From assembly GCA_006503535.1 (NCBI GenBank), contig QYRS01000010.1, positions 2,480,001 to 2,544,000 of the forward strand: DNA of 64,000 nucleotides, in the 5' to 3' direction. The notes beneath the pieces were generated by a model, which had not been told where the DNA came from, did not search any database, and worked only from the letters and a program-made list of their open reading frames with translations. The position numbers and the translations under genes were made by a program. This DNA is from Arthrinium phaeospermum. Its lineage: Eukaryota > Ascomycota > Sordariomycetes > Amphisphaeriales > Apiosporaceae. Positions 33,326-46,126 of the stretch are shown one piece after another (the first letter of the stretch is position 1; each line of letters opens with the position of its first letter).

Positions 33326-34512
33326 ATGAGAACCACCATCGCTTCTCTCTTTGGCTTTGCCATTGCCGCGGCCGCTGCCGGCAACCCCCTGAGCGAACTC
33401 GGTGTCGAACTGGACCCGCGTTCTCCGCCTCAGGCCAACGGAATCCAGTTCGATTGCAACTCCTTTCCCGAGGTCTGCGCCAACATGTGCTGGGGTACGA
33501 GCCCCCGTTTCCCCGCCGTATCATAAGCGGTCTCTGTTCTACACTGGAAAACACAACACATACTGACCGCCCTACTTACTCCCAGGCGCCTACTGCGTGC
33601 CCTCCAGCACCACCTCGCTCGTCTACGACAAGGCCAGCAGCTCCAAGAAGCGCGAGCGCCGCAAGGCCGCCGGCTGCGTCGACGACAAGAAGCCCGGCAC
33701 CAACCGCTGCTCCAAGGGCCGGCCGGGCGCCATCAAGGACTACAACTGCGACGAGTACCCCTTTGCCAGCTCCAAGGCGGACAAGACGGCGGCCAACGGC
33801 AAGGAGAACCGGTGCAGCCGCTGCGTGCCGTCCAAGCAGAACAGCAGTAGGTTCCGTTCCGTTACACAAACATACCTATACACCCCCTTTCCCTTTCCAC
33901 CCGCCCACTCTCACTCGCTCCGTCCTGTCTCTTTCCACGCCCACCCCCTTCCGCGAGAAACCACAAACATGGGCTAATACCAAACGCGACACCCCAGAGC
34001 AAGGCTCCGTGCTCTCCAAGGGCTACCGCGACTTCTGCAAGAACAAAGCCCCCTGCACCTTCAAAGTCTTCTTCGGCAACCCGGGCGTCGCCGGCGCCCG
34101 CGACCACTGTGAGACGGGCCCAAACCAGTGCAAGCCGGACGGCGCCGAGCTCTGCACGGGCTCCATCAACATCATCGAGCGACGACAGCTGGAATGGGTG
34201 ACGGCGGCCCCCTCGCTGGCGCGCCGCGCCCTCTACACCAACGGGACCGACATCCCCGGCCCCGCGCAGTTCCGCACCGCGGGCGGGCAGCTGCTGGACG
34301 CGCCCTACGGCGGCGTCATCGGGCAGGCCGTGCACCGGCCCCGCGCCGTCAACGAGACGCTGCATGCGGAGTTGGTGGCGCGCCATGCCGCGGGGGGACA
34401 CCATGTCGAGGACGAGGATGGGGAGGGGCAGTTTGATGAGATTACGGCGAACATGGTTAGTGATGTCGACTACCTGCAGGAGGTCACTTGGGAGGCGCGC
34501 TTGAAAGAGTAA
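33326..34512 (+). CDS. Secreted NucA/NucB-type deoxyribonuclease-like protein
   Basis: Three exons are inferred: 33326-33494, 33586-33846 and 33998-34512, giving 314 aa with consistent phases (1, 1). A clear signal peptide (RTTIASLFGFAIAAAAAG) is followed by FDCNSFPEVCANMCWGAYC. After a basic KKRERRKAAG stretch come CDEYPFASSK, C-rich CSRCVPSKQ, and FCKNKAPCTFKVFFGNPG. This CxEYPFAS pattern is that of NucA/NucB nucleases, which are secreted or sporulation DNases in bacteria and also found widely in fungi. The many Cys imply disulfides, as expected for a secreted enzyme. The C-terminal about 110 residues carry NGT and NET glycosylation sequons and an acidic end. Catalytic residues were not verified. 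Confidence 0.8.
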
Positions 34513-34716
34513 GATGATGGAGGTTGAGAAGATTCATCGGCGCATATTAGATGCGGTTGGCTCAAAGTCTTGTAGCCAGTGGCATTAGTCGATGCATGTT
34601 TGTGTTGTGGCGAGCATCAAGTCCCTCATGGTGTTTCTACGGCACTACTGCAATGAGCCTGGGCGCAATGATTTGTAATAAGCATTGTTGATTGTCCAAG
34701 ACATGTCCAAAGTTTA

Positions 34717-37700
34717 CTAATCTGACGCTACATATGATGAACAGACTTCCCGCCGTTGACAAAGTATAGATTTGCACCGCCGACAGTAGAGAGGCGGCTT
34801 CCCAGCCACAACCCTGTCCAACTCGTCAATGTATACAGAGAGAATATCCATCTCGGATTCATAGACTTCCTGGTCGTCGCTGTCCTCGCTGATTTCCCTG
34901 ACTGCACTGTCTTCGCTGGGGGTTTCCGAGATAGTATCCTCCTTCCAGTTAACGCCTATTAACATGGTTTCATGTCTTTCTTCGTCCCAGGTACGATTCT
35001 GGTGTTTCTTTTCCCGTTCGGCCCGTAACCGGTCCAGCCAATAGCCCTCGAGGAAATGCCAATAGCTTTCGATTCGGAGGGGACCCTCTGCTGGTATACC
35101 TTCCAGCTGAGCTTGGAAGTCACCAATGAGTGATTCCAAGAGACTGAGATCATCTGACTCGATGTCTCGAATATCATCCACCTCTTCAATCTTAAACCGA
35201 GGAACCAAGACACGCAACCGCCGGTGATCACACCTGCAGTCCTGAGTCCTACAGCAGGTATGGGTCAGCCCTAGTGCATTGAAAGTCAGCACCCGAGTCG
35301 CCATTTCCATCCACCTGGTATCCTCAATTGCACTGATACATTCCAACAGGTATTGGATGTACATAAAGCCACTAGGAGTATCCGCTTCGTCAGACCAACG
35401 AAAATAGGATCGGAACAGAACAGTAGCAGGAGTGCAGCCTTGAAAGGAACATCCACAAGAGCATTTGTCCACGACAGCTGCATCCAAGGCATGTTTACTC
35501 AGTAAGGAGATCCAATTTGAAATCGGATAAAGCTCCAAATGCCAATCAGACACATACTTGGCAAAGTAATGAGCGTGTGTCGTACCCCGGGCTGGAGCAG
35601 AGTGAGTACTGCATGCATGGCTAGAAGGGTGGTTTATCGTCAATGGGGAGGAGATGTCGGCACCGTGTTCCATAAGCCATATCCAATATTCCATTTGTGA
35701 TGCTGATTTTGGAGTAGTGGCGGAAACAGCGAGGAGTGGCGTGATTCCGTGGCTATCAGAGGCAGAAACGTCTTGGAACCCCATCTCATAGAAGATTTCG
35801 GCCTCCTTTGGGCAGCGTAAATGATGGTAAACTGACGAGCGAGACAATGAACCACAGGATACACCATAAGCCTCGAAGGAAGAGAGTAGTCCTTTCTCAT
35901 GGAGCCAATTCGCAGCCAATGGGGCATTGCTATCCAGGACAGCTGGGGTGTTCAGCCCTAATTCCTGTCGCTGGCTATGGGTAAAGTGTTTCAACGCCTT
36001 TCGCTTCAATGCCTCTCGACGGAACTTGAGTTGTTTGGCGAATGCTTTGACGCAATGTCTGCAGTATATGATCCCAAGGTCCCAGGCACATTCCATACTT
36101 TCGAAATCTAGGGTGGTTCGATCATCTTCGAGTAGGTATACCAGACATTCAAACTGAGTGTGGTTGTTGTGTGCATCCATGTCGTCCATGGTGTCAAGAC
36201 AATGTACAGAGTGTATAGCCATGGCGCAGAAGAGTAGATTTTGGCCACCGAAAGACACGCTGTTCAATTGGGCGCGTGAAGACCTCGATATCAACAAACG
36301 TAGACAGGCAGGCTTGTCCAGTGCCAGGTGCAGAGGTGTTAGCCCTAGGATGTTAGATTCGTACATGGAAGAAGGGAGTGTGTCGAGTATTGTCGCAACT
36401 CTCGATTCGTCTTGGGCAAGAACGGCAAGGATGAGGGGGCCGCATCCTAAGGCTTGACGGTCCATCAGTTTCACTCATTGCACTTGTCGCCAATTAAAAC
36501 TTACCTTCGGCTATATCTTGACTTGACATTAGTACATACAGTATTTCATGGAGATATCGCTCCTGAAGTGGTCCAAGATAATCCAAATCCAAATCTGGAT
36601 CCAAAGACTTAGCCAGGGGAGGAAGAATTTCAGGTGTCTTCGAAAGTATCACGTCTGAAATTATGATAGTGAAGTCTTTGTCTTCGCGGTATTGTAGTTC
36701 GGGAACGGAAAAATCATCATTCAAATTACGGACAATCTCGGATATTGGTGTACTATTCAGGAGTGAGTAAAGCTGTATGTATATATATCAAGTGCTGGGT
36801 GCCTTACTGTCCTTTGAGGTTACATGACATAGCTGGTGTCCCGTACACAAGTAGCATTGTGAGCAAGTCAGTTATCGTAGAAAGAGGAAACGTGGAAACC
36901 GAATTGTAGCCGCTGTATAGCCAATGCGCACGAGTAACCTTGTGCTTAGTTTTAGTCCCTGCGAAACGGAGTAGGACTCAAGCTTGGAGACGTACGTTGG
37001 ATACGAGCGTGGAGATCAGGGTGTTATTTTCGGAGTCAACATCCAACGGGCTGGCTTTTCGATCATTGATCAACTGTGAAATCCGCAAGGTACACATTTC
37101 GGCGAAATGCTGTTGGCTTCCTTCAATTATGCCATTCGTGTCTTCCATTTCGAACAGGCCATCGAAAAGCAGAGCGATGATCCGGAAGATCGGCGATGTC
37201 CGTTTATCAACAGTGGGATAGTACGTGAAACTGGGCGTTATGCTGCAACCACCGGCTCCCGACGAAGCCGAAAAGGTATAGGCAATAGCCCATGAGGCGA
37301 TCACTCGCATTCCGGTGTAGGACAAGCCAAGTCTTCGTCTCCGGGCTCCCGTGGCGAACGGCGAGAACTCGCAGCCGGGCCGATGTAGTTCTATTGTTTC
37401 GATCTCATCGAACGCCAAAAGGGGGCCCCACTTGTGTTGCTTTCGTTGGCGGACTCTTCTCGGTCGTTTGCAGTCGCATTTACTTGGCCTCCACAGCGGC
37501 TGCGTCGCGGGATTGGTCGTGCTCGAAGGGCCGATCTGAGATGGCATCTTGTCATGAATCGCAGTTGCCGTCATCGAGGACCCGACCCCGTCGAGGATTT
37601 CTCGGAGAACACTGGGTTTCGACATGAGACGCGCGGCGGTCACATTTGCCCTCTGGCCAAGCGCACCGTCGAGGCGTTTCTCGAAGTTTCGTAGTAAAGC

Positions 37701-38521
37701 CTCCATCTGGTCAAATCGTTGTATAACCTCGAGAGAGTGCTGAGCACTATCTTGAGTACCCTTCCTAAAGCCATCGCTTATTGTTCGAGTTTGCTCAGTC
37801 AAGCGGAGTTGCAAACCGCTGACTTGATCCACGAATAAAGGTCCCGTATTCGCAACGCCTTCAGCGATCGCGGGTAAGGCGGCGGTTATCTCGCGCAGGC
37901 GAGTACTAGCTAGGCTGGCCTCCGACCGAACAACAAGCAGCTCCGAAGCTATACTTTGTACGCCCGTCCTGGTATGTCCGGTGTCTGCCCGGACTGCTGT
38001 CAACGCCTCGCTCATGGAGTATTGTATGTCCCTGCCTATTGTCAGCGGTGTGGCCATTATACTCAACATTCTGTTACGAACAGTCCAAGGGTTTGCAGGG
38101 CTCCTTGTAAGGTGGTGTTTGCCCTCGACAATCGATCTTCGAGCTCTTTGATATCTGGACGATGGAAGGCATAAACGAGCTTTTTTGAGCTGTCCCGGAA
38201 CTTGGATCGTAGTGTAGCATTGCTACCTGGAGCAGATGACAGCTTCTTGACAAGATCGTCAAGAGCCGTCAACTGCACATTGCAAGCGGCCATGGAGGCC
38301 TGGATGCTGGCACTCGCAGCCTGAATAGCCTGCGTGCATGAAGGCGACGAATTGATGTGGTTAATCGCAGCTTGTATGCTGCCTAGGTACTGATTTGCCA
38401 GCGCCAAATCTTCCTCGCGGCTTCGAATCGCATTGAGATAGGACAATAGGCCGCCGGTGACCTGTAGCCCTAGGGACACGACACCGGTGACCAAGCCGGC
38501 AACAGACAGTGGATCAGCCAT
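34717..38521 (-). CDS. PigL_N-like and ankyrin-repeat protein without an NTPase
   Basis: Five exons are inferred: 38521-38078, 38006-36996, 36938-36808, 36752-36505 and 36452-34717, giving about 1189 aa. The N-terminus (MADPLSVAGLVTGVVSLGLQ...SYLNAIRSREEDL) matches the PigL_N/fungal STAND N-terminal type, found at the start of many NLR-like proteins. A coiled-coil-like region follows, then CDCKRPRR and LLAFDEIETIELHRPGCEFS, and GAGGCSITPSFTYYPTVD. The large last exon encodes ankyrin-type repeats (ALGCGPLILAVLAQ, NILGLTPLHLALDKP, HGITPLLAV) and Cys-rich knots (KCSCGCSFQGCTPATVLF; CCRTQDCRCDHRR), then an acidic end. No Walker A motif is present. The first intron (71 nt) is the least certain because its acceptor is far from the branch site. 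The architecture suggests a recognition or scaffold protein related to NLRs; function unknown. Confidence 0.75.
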
Positions 38522-39912
38522 CGAAGATGTTCACAGAGAACACGGTGCATGAGAAACGGTGATATTAACGAAGAGGAGACATTGAGCGCGAGTTCATCTG
38601 CTCAACGGGGGTGGAGGAGAGCGCTGTGAAAGAGAATCTGGGGCTCAGTCGAAAAGGCAATTAATTAGCTTGAGACCTCGTGCTGACAGCCCACCCAAGT
38701 ATCTCCTTGGCAGTGCATATCTTGGATCTCACGGGCTACGTGACGTGGCGAGGACAACACGATCAGCGAATGAGGAGCAGTCGGTTACAGCAAAAGTTCA
38801 AAAAAGGAAAGAAAGCGCTCCACCCCCTGTCGCGTAGACTGCAGTAGCCGAACGAAGTATTGCACCGGATGACACCCGGAAGCGGTTCTGCATCGCATCT
38901 AGCACGAGCTGGCATTGGTGTTTACGAATTTGTTGGCTTCTGGAGTTGGACGAGCTGAGAACGAGAGACCATTGAGCCAGGAATTAGGAGTAGGACCATC
39001 TGGATCTGGTGGGACGTGCCTCCAATTCGATGTGGCTAGCTGGGCCATTTGCAGCGGGTTGACATAGCGCTTCACAGAGGCTGGATTTCTCAGCAGCTCA
39101 TGTTCGGCGCATTTTTCAAAACAAACTGCTTGAGCACAATGGATGACCTGCTCGTCGGCTTTCCGAACCGGATTGACGGTGATACAGCTGATAATTGATC
39201 ACCGGGTCGGTGGTGGGTATACTATGGTTGCGGCAAGTATCGAAGAGTAAGGCCGGCCCGATGGCGATGTTTGCTGAGACCCCCGGCCAAGATTGGTGCT
39301 GTTGGTTCTGTGCCTCTGTTCCCAAGACCCCAACCGTCGAATTCTTCAGCAGGACCGGGCCCAACTAACGAACCAGATCTTCAAGTTTACTCATTGATAT
39401 AACCTTATTGAATTGTTCAAAAACGACCATCATGATAGATGTAACGAAGGCAGATGAGGAGCAAGAAGCCCGCCAGTTCGTATAGGAGATCCCACCTGCC
39501 CCACCATTGCCGGAATGCGATAAGCCCCCCGGTCTTGACAAAGACTGCGCGAACTCGCGTAGCTCGGAGGGAGGCTAAGCAGTTACCCTGTAAGCAGCAG
39601 AAATGCTATACAGTTGTCAGCAATCGTACCCCGAATTTAGGGAGGTGATGCGGACCCAACCGGACGGGACACGAGCGTTGCATAAAGCAGGGGAGGGACT
39701 GGGATAATCACGGTACGGCAATGCATCCACTCGTTGCGCGGTGATTATATAAGTCGTAATCGCTGCGGCCAGTGTCCGACCGCCAATGTAACAATGGAAA
39801 ACATAATAATATAATTAAACGTTCATGAACGATGCTATGGAGATTAAGTCTAGGATGCAGAGCATGTTTGGATTGGTGGCTGCCTCATGATTGCTGAAGA
39901 CCCGACGACTGC
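38522..39912. other. Spacer, no gene recognised
   Basis: Upstream sequence of the PigL_N/ankyrin gene and downstream sequence of the 81-aa gene. Nothing with coding or repeat character stands out. Confidence 0.5.
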
Positions 39913-40800
39913 TCAAGACTCGTCTTCTTTCTGCTTCTCGCTCTTAGCCTTCGGCTCACCTTTCTTGGGTTCGTTCTTGGACCCGGCCTCATTCTCGTAA
40001 TCGCCGCCCTGCTTCTCATACTCTTTGGCCAGTTTGGCGCCCTGCGATACTAGTCAGTATGCGTGCCAGGTGGTTGGTCGTAATTTTTGAAGAAAGACTT
40101 GGGAATGAGCAGTAGGAAGGGTGTCAGAACAAAGTGTGTGTGTGTTATCGATGGCTAGGTGGAGATCGGGGCAGGAGTGGGAGAAAAAAGCATTGGCCGT
40201 CCCTGCGCTGAGTCGAACTCCAGACCTCGGCGGCTCGTCCGTCGCACACAGCCAGTTGGAGATAGAGAGAGAGCAACCACAAGACTTTTGAGTGATTGCG
40301 AAAAATGCAAAAAGAGAAATCGATGCCCTCACGCCGGATTGAACGACGGACCTCGTCATATCTGGTGGGTTTCACTGTCGTGATTCCCAGTTACGAGTGA
40401 CGCGCTCTACCACTGAGCTATAAGGGCTGTTGACCTCGATCGTAGCTTGTTTCGATGAGAGACTGGGCTCTAATCGGAGATTATGACACAGACTGAGGGA
40501 TGGTGGGAAACGCAGAGTGGTTTTTGGTGAGAACTAATGCCCGCCAAGACAAAGGGGACAACGTATCGGACGAATCGGAGAAGAGAAGCTAACCCACCTT
40601 CCAGGCGGCCCACTGCCCCTCACCACCACCAGACTTATTGGGCTCTTGCTTGATCTCTTCCTTGAGCTCCTCGCGCAGCTCCGGATCGGTGGGCTTGCCT
40701 AAATGGGAAAGAGAGCGAAGTAAGCATAACAGCGTAGACGGAGTATAAGAGATTGGGAAATGTATCGATGGATCGCATGCTCACCTTTGCTGGAACCCAT
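39913..40800 (-). CDS. Small conserved fungal protein (81 aa)
   Basis: Three exons are inferred: 40800-40785 (MGSSK plus one base), 40698-40598 and 40041-39913. The product begins MGSSKGKPTDPELREELKEE, continues GGGEGQWAAWKGAKLAKEYE and KQGGDYENEAGSKNEPKKGE, and ends in a Lys/Glu-rich tail. Highly charged and probably helical or disordered, it matches a short conserved ascomycete protein I recognise by sequence but cannot assign a function. The first exon is only 16 nt. Intron 2 is 556 nt, unusually long here, and contains a complete tRNA-Thr gene in the same orientation. Both introns have canonical ends and keep phase. Confidence 0.8.
40324..40427 (-). tRNA. tRNA-Thr (anticodon CGT) with an intron
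   Basis: On the minus strand the acceptor GCCCTTA (from 40427) pairs with TGAGGGC at the other end. The D-arm is GCTCAGTGGTAGAGC. The anticodon stem CGTCA/TGACG encloses loop CTCGTA..., giving anticodon CGT (Thr). An intron of about 32 nt begins directly after position 37. The T-arm contains CGTTCAATCCG and the discriminator is A. It lies inside intron 2 of the 81-aa gene, same strand. Confidence 0.85.
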
Positions 40801-42369
40801 TCTGACTTATTCTATGGTATATTTTGTTGAAAGTAGGTGGTGGCTGGCGAATTTGCTGTATTCGGAAATGGCTGTTGCGGTTGTTTTCGTGTGGGAGGAA
40901 ATGATATGTCTATCTCACTCTGCAAAAGGGGACGACACCGTGGGTTTTATCCACATCCCGTATCTCTATTCTCCTCATGTCAATCTATCAGTTAGAGCTA
41001 CAGACTTGTAATGTTGAGGTCATCCTCGATCGATGACGGAATGCGATCGCGTCTATTGTACGCAATCAATCGTGCTTTCAAAAGACACAATGGAAAAAGC
41101 AACCGACGATGCGAGGCTCGATCGACTGGACTTACACAGGGAGCACCGACCGCTGGGAGCTCCTAGTGCTCGGGAGCGCCCGTAGACTGTACGCCATTGC
41201 ACCACCACTTTCCCTTCCCAGGAACAGGATTGGTGAGAGCTGTTCAAAGGCTTGGCAATTAGAAATTGGGAAGCTTCTGAGTCTCCGATGTGATGCATGT
41301 GTGTTTGTCTTGGGCGGATGTGTGTCTTTTAGCTAGCTTTTGCTGGCTGAAGAACAATAGCCAAAACCGCGGGACCACTGGTGCCCCGTTGGGCGCTCAC
41401 TGACGCAGACAGGCTTGACAGCCCAAACTCCCGCCCCTCCACGCAGCCCAGGGGATTACAAACACCAACACCAAACAGCACCGATTTGGCCATCGCATCG
41501 GTACTTTGCCCATGATCAATGTGGTACGAAACCCATTGCAAAGTACTTATACATCCCTTGTATTTGAATGGTAGGTTACAATTACCCAACTAATTAGAAC
41601 CAATGCTATCCGGTATGCTATGCAATTGCTAATGCGAAGTATTTCCCTGCCTGTCGCTCGCCGTTTTGTCCTCTCAAAAACAACCTTACACCTCGTCCGT
41701 GGCGGGATGCCTGTACGTATGTACCCTTTCTCTATATGCAATGCAATTCAACTGATGGCCAGTCCGGGAAACAGCTTTTAATGGTACAATGAATCTGGAC
41801 ATGCAATTCTGACTTGCTAGACCCCGAAATCTCGTTTTCTTTTCGTCGTGAAGGTGTAGTAGCTTTCCCATGGAAGCCGTCAACTGCTGGTCTGCTTGCG
41901 AAATGACATGAAGCATGTCGCATCTGTGCTCAACCACCGCGACTCGGCACTGGCGCACCCTTCGTTTCACCTGGGTTTCTCGCGATTCCTTATCGCAAGA
42001 TGCATACGTGTGCACTCTAGGGTCTTCGTCGTAATCTCCCTTTGCGCGGGTTGTCACCTTGAAGCTATCCGCGCACTCCCATAGTCATGACGGAGTATAT
42101 CTTTGCTGATTGGGGTGCTGCTTCTTCGTCAATGCTTCATGAGACCCAATGCGCATTGTTTCGTAACCCTTCATGTCGTCTCCTTTTTCTTCTGACATGA
42201 CGCCTTATCGTACACGCTCGTACAAGCCTACTCGCTCCGTGGCAAGACCCCGAGAAGCGGCGATCATTCGTCGGTTCGCATGCGTAGCCGTACTTGGGTC
42301 ATACATGGTGGAGAGCTCGAGCGGCATGGGTTCTGTCGATTAAAATTTCCCGTTCCTCAGGCGCCGCAT
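40801..42369. other. Spacer, no gene recognised
   Basis: Upstream of the 81-aa gene and downstream of the histidine kinase. Short open frames on both strands lack domain features. Confidence 0.5.
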
Positions 42370-45300
42370 TCACCCCTTCTTCCGCCTATCCTTCACTCGC
42401 TGCGCCTCGCACACCCGGTCAATATGCGCAATCAGTTCGTCGATCCGGTACGGCTTCGTCGTCACGCCATCCTGCAATATGTCAGTCTCGAAAACCTCAA
42501 AAGGCTGCGGCAAATAACTCACCATCCCCGACTCAATGGCCGCCGTAATCTGCTCCCCCCTCACATTGGCCGTCACCCCGATCACGGGCTTGTGCCCCGG
42601 CATCTCCCCGCGCCCCTCGAGCTGCCGCACCGACCGCGTGAACTCGATGCCGTTCATGACGGGCATCTCGATGTCGCACAGAATCACCTCGAAGCGCGTG
42701 TACAGCGACACGTCGCGGAGCTCGCACGTCGCCGCCAGAATGTCCTCTTCCTTTTCCAGCGACGGGGACGGGGTCGGCGTCGGGTGCCCCAGCAGCTCCA
42801 GCGCCTCCTGCCCGTGGTTCGCCGCCTCGACCACGAAGCCCCGCTTCCGTAGCAGCTTGCACAGCACCCGCTGGTTGATCAGGTTGTCCTCCACGACCAG
42901 CACCATGCGTTCCGCCTTCTTCGTCGTCGTTGTCGGGGTTGTCGTCGCAGGTAAGGTCGGCGGCGGTCCGGGCGGGACGAGTTTCAAGTCGATCGGCGCG
43001 CCGCCGTCCTGGTCGGGCGCGACGACCAGTGGGGAGGCCGCCGTCGTGAGCCCCAGCGTGCGCGTCATCTGGATGATGGGCTCGACCGAGACGGACGCGC
43101 GCCGGGGCGCCGACCCCTTGGGCGTCCGGACGTAAAAGGAAAAAGTGCACCCGTCGCCAGCGTCGCTGTGGATGCCGATCTGGCCGCCCAGCATCTCAGT
43201 AATCTGGCGCGAGATGAACAAGCCGAGCCCCGTACCACCGTACTCAATATGTGTCTTGGGCGACACCTGCGCGAACCGCTTGTAGAGCCCTTCCATCTCC
43301 TCTTCCGTCAGGCCCTTGCCCGTATCCTTGACGCGGAAGCAGAGGTACACGACCTCGTCCCAGACGTCGAACTCGGGGTAGTTCTCGTGCGACGGCGTGA
43401 TCGGCTTGGCCTGCTCGTACCGCCGCGGCACGTACGCGACGCCGAGTTCTTGTTCCGTCGGCGGAACGGCCAGCGCGGAAACGGTGATGTCGATGTTGCG
43501 GACCGCCGCGTTCTTGGTGAACTTGATGGCGTTGGTGACCAGGTTGATGACAATCTGGAGAAATCGGTTCGGGTCCAGCAGGACGTAGTCGACCCCGAGC
43601 GCCTTGAGAGATGAATCTTCACTGAAATTTAGTGAGATGCCGGTCATCTTGAGCTCCGGCTCGAAGATCTTCACGGAAGTTCTGATTAGGGTGGCTGGCT
43701 GAACAGGTATGGGCGAGACCACCAAGAGGTCGGCATCCAGTTTCGACAAGGTGAGCACATCATCCACAATCTGCTTTTGATGCTGGACGCAGTACATGAT
43801 GGTATTGGCCGAATCGATGGCGCTGTCCAGATGCGACCGGAGAGAGTCGAGAGCAAGGGTGTGGCCAGCCGCCGAAGCAATGGCGCCCGGGACGCTTTGA
43901 ATATCGTCGACGCACTTCTGCATCGCCTCCACCACTTCCTCCCCGCAATGCAGCACCGCCGAGAGGGGGTTCCGGATCTCGTGGCTGATCATGTCAATGA
44001 AGCGCTCCTGGTGCGTCTTGAGCCGGATCGCCTCGTCCATCTTGTCCGTCAGGATCTTCTCGGCCAGCTTCTGCCCGCTGATGTCCGTCACCCAGAAGTC
44101 GATGTAGTCGACGCTGCCGTCCTCCTTGAACTCGGTGAAGCCCGTAACTAGTACCCAAACCGAGCTCTCGATGATCTCGTCCCCGTCCTCCATCCGGAAC
44201 ACCTTGTCCTTGAGCCTGAGCTCCATCGAAACGGGGCGCGCTTCCGTCTTGATCTTGCGGTAACACTCCTCCCAGGACTCGACGTGGGCCTCGTCCAGGT
44301 AGGGGATCCACGGCTGGGGCCCGTGAACTTGTCCGCGGGTGAAGCCGAAGTAGTTGTGCCAGGCGTCGTTGCCGTACTCGACGTAGCCGTCCTTGTCGGT
44401 TCGCACGATGCCGAGAGGGCAGTGCTCGGCGTAGTTCCGCCACTTCCCCTCGGACTCCTCGAGCTCCCTGCTGCGGATGAGCAGCTGCTGTTCGACCCAT
44501 TTCTGCTCGCTGATGTCAATCGTCAGTCCCATGACCGATCCCACCTCCCCGAACTCGTCCAGGTCGGCGTAAACGGCGCTCATGATTGTCATGTACTCCG
44601 AGTGCATATGGCCCTGCCGGAAGGGCTGCTTGACGCGAAACTGGAACTGTCCCCCCTTCTTCTCGGCGACGACGCGCGTCCACCACTCTTCCACCAGGGG
44701 CTGGTCCTCGGCCACCACGTTCTCGAGCCATTTGGGGTATTGCGTCGTTCCGGGGGGCACGCCGGCAAAGCGGTACCATGCGTCGTTTGCGTAGAGTATC
44801 TACGTAGATATGTCAGTACTTGAGTTGGCAGGCGAGTAGCAGGAGATAGGCATTTACATCTCGATCAGGTTGGGCGATGGCGAGCCCCACAAGCGAGCGC
44901 TCCGCAAACTTGGTGAACCGCCATTCGCTCCTCTCAAAGTCCATCTTGGCCTTTTTGATCAGTTCCGCTCGGGTGCTTACCTCGTCGGCCAGCCTGATCC
45001 GGGCGATCTGCGACGCAATGGCCTCGCCGATGTAGCGCAGGAAGTCGGTGTAGGCCTGGTTGTAGCGACGGTACGGGTTGAGGCCGACGATCAAGAAGGA
45101 CACGATCTCGCACTCGAGCTTGATCGGCACGATGACAAACTGGCCGCTCGGTAGCCCGAAGCCCTTCCAGCCGACTCCCTCGAGCAGCTTGGAAAGGCTG
45201 GGGTGGTCCGACTTCAACACCACCATCTCGCCCTTCTCGAGGGCCTCGACCACCACCGGGCCGAATCCATCCAGGTCGTGGTGTATGTTGAGGTATTCGC

Positions 45301-46126
45301 GCGCCAGCTCGTGATCTTGGTCGACCCCTATGGTGCCTTCCAGATGGCAGGTGAGGCTCGGCTTGGAGGGGGGCGCGAGCATGCTGGGCTTCTGGTCGAC
45401 CGAGTACAGCAGCGCGAAAGGCAGATCTCGCTCGTCCCGGCTCAGCCCCGCCAGCGTGGTGGACCATAGGTCTTTCAGGTTCGTGATCCTGGATATGGTA
45501 TGGGTGAGTTGCTGCACGCAGTCGCTGCGGCGCTTGTTGATGACGTGCATGGTGAGGTCGTGGGGCGTGCCGTACGACGCCATGACCTCGCCGTTCTCGC
45601 CAATGAGGGGCACCAGCTTCCAGTCGAAGTAGGTCTCCTCGAGGAAGCCGTGGCGCTCCATGAGCAGCATGGAGGCGTCGCCCGAGGCCGGCTCGGCCGT
45701 CAGGCGCTGGTTGGTGATGATTTTGTCGAAGAAGCTCCAGAAGTCGGGGAAGACGTCGGCGGCGTTCTTGCCCATGACGGTGGGGTGGTTGTTGCCGATG
45801 AGCGGGATGTAGGCCTCGTTGTAGAAGATGGTGAACTTCTCGCCCCAGTAGATGATGCAGGGCGCCGAGTCGACCATCACCATGCGCAGCAGTTGACGCA
45901 GCTCCTGGGGCCACTGCTCAATCGGGCCCACCGAGGTCTTGGCCCAGTCGACATCGAGGATGAACTGCTGGAACTCGGTCAGGTGATTGGCGCGGGCGTT
46001 GGCCAGCCAGTTGAAGTTGGGGCGGGCTGCCGGGCACACGGGGGTGCTGAGCCCGCCTGCTTCGACTGGCCGCCGGGCTTCATCTTCTCGCGATACCAAA
46101 GATATCATTGAGGAGAGGCCGTCCAA
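42370..46126 (-). CDS. Hybrid histidine kinase (PAS/GAF, HisKA, HATPase, receiver)
   Basis: Three exons are inferred: 46126-44858, 44799-42523 and 42471-42370, giving 1215 aa. A PAS-like domain (DSAPCIIYWGEKFTIFYNEA) is followed by a GAF-like region (about 200-390). A second PAS is split by the first intron (ILYANDAWYRFAGVPPGTTQ), and a third follows (LGIVRTDKDGYVEYGNDAWH). The H-box is MISHEIRNPLSAV with His about 696. The N-box is NLVTNAIKF, and the ATP lid has DTGKGL and GTGLGL. The receiver begins LVVEDNLINQ, with phospho-acceptor Asp about 1132 in CDIEMPVMNG. The last 51-nt intron is in frame and stop-free; removing it restores the usual GM-DGVTTKPYR ending with the conserved Lys. No membrane segments are seen, so it is probably cytosolic. 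It likely signals through the HPt/response-regulator phosphorelay. The fungal HHK class was not assigned. Confidence 0.9.

Noticed and set aside
40195..40265. Second tRNA-like 3' half (GGAGTTCGACTC, followed by a T-run) just downstream of tRNA-Thr
   Set aside because: No matching 5' acceptor or D-arm upstream and the T-stem is poor.
42536..46111. Long antisense open frames opposite the histidine kinase
   Set aside because: Explained by codon bias of the minus-strand kinase exons.
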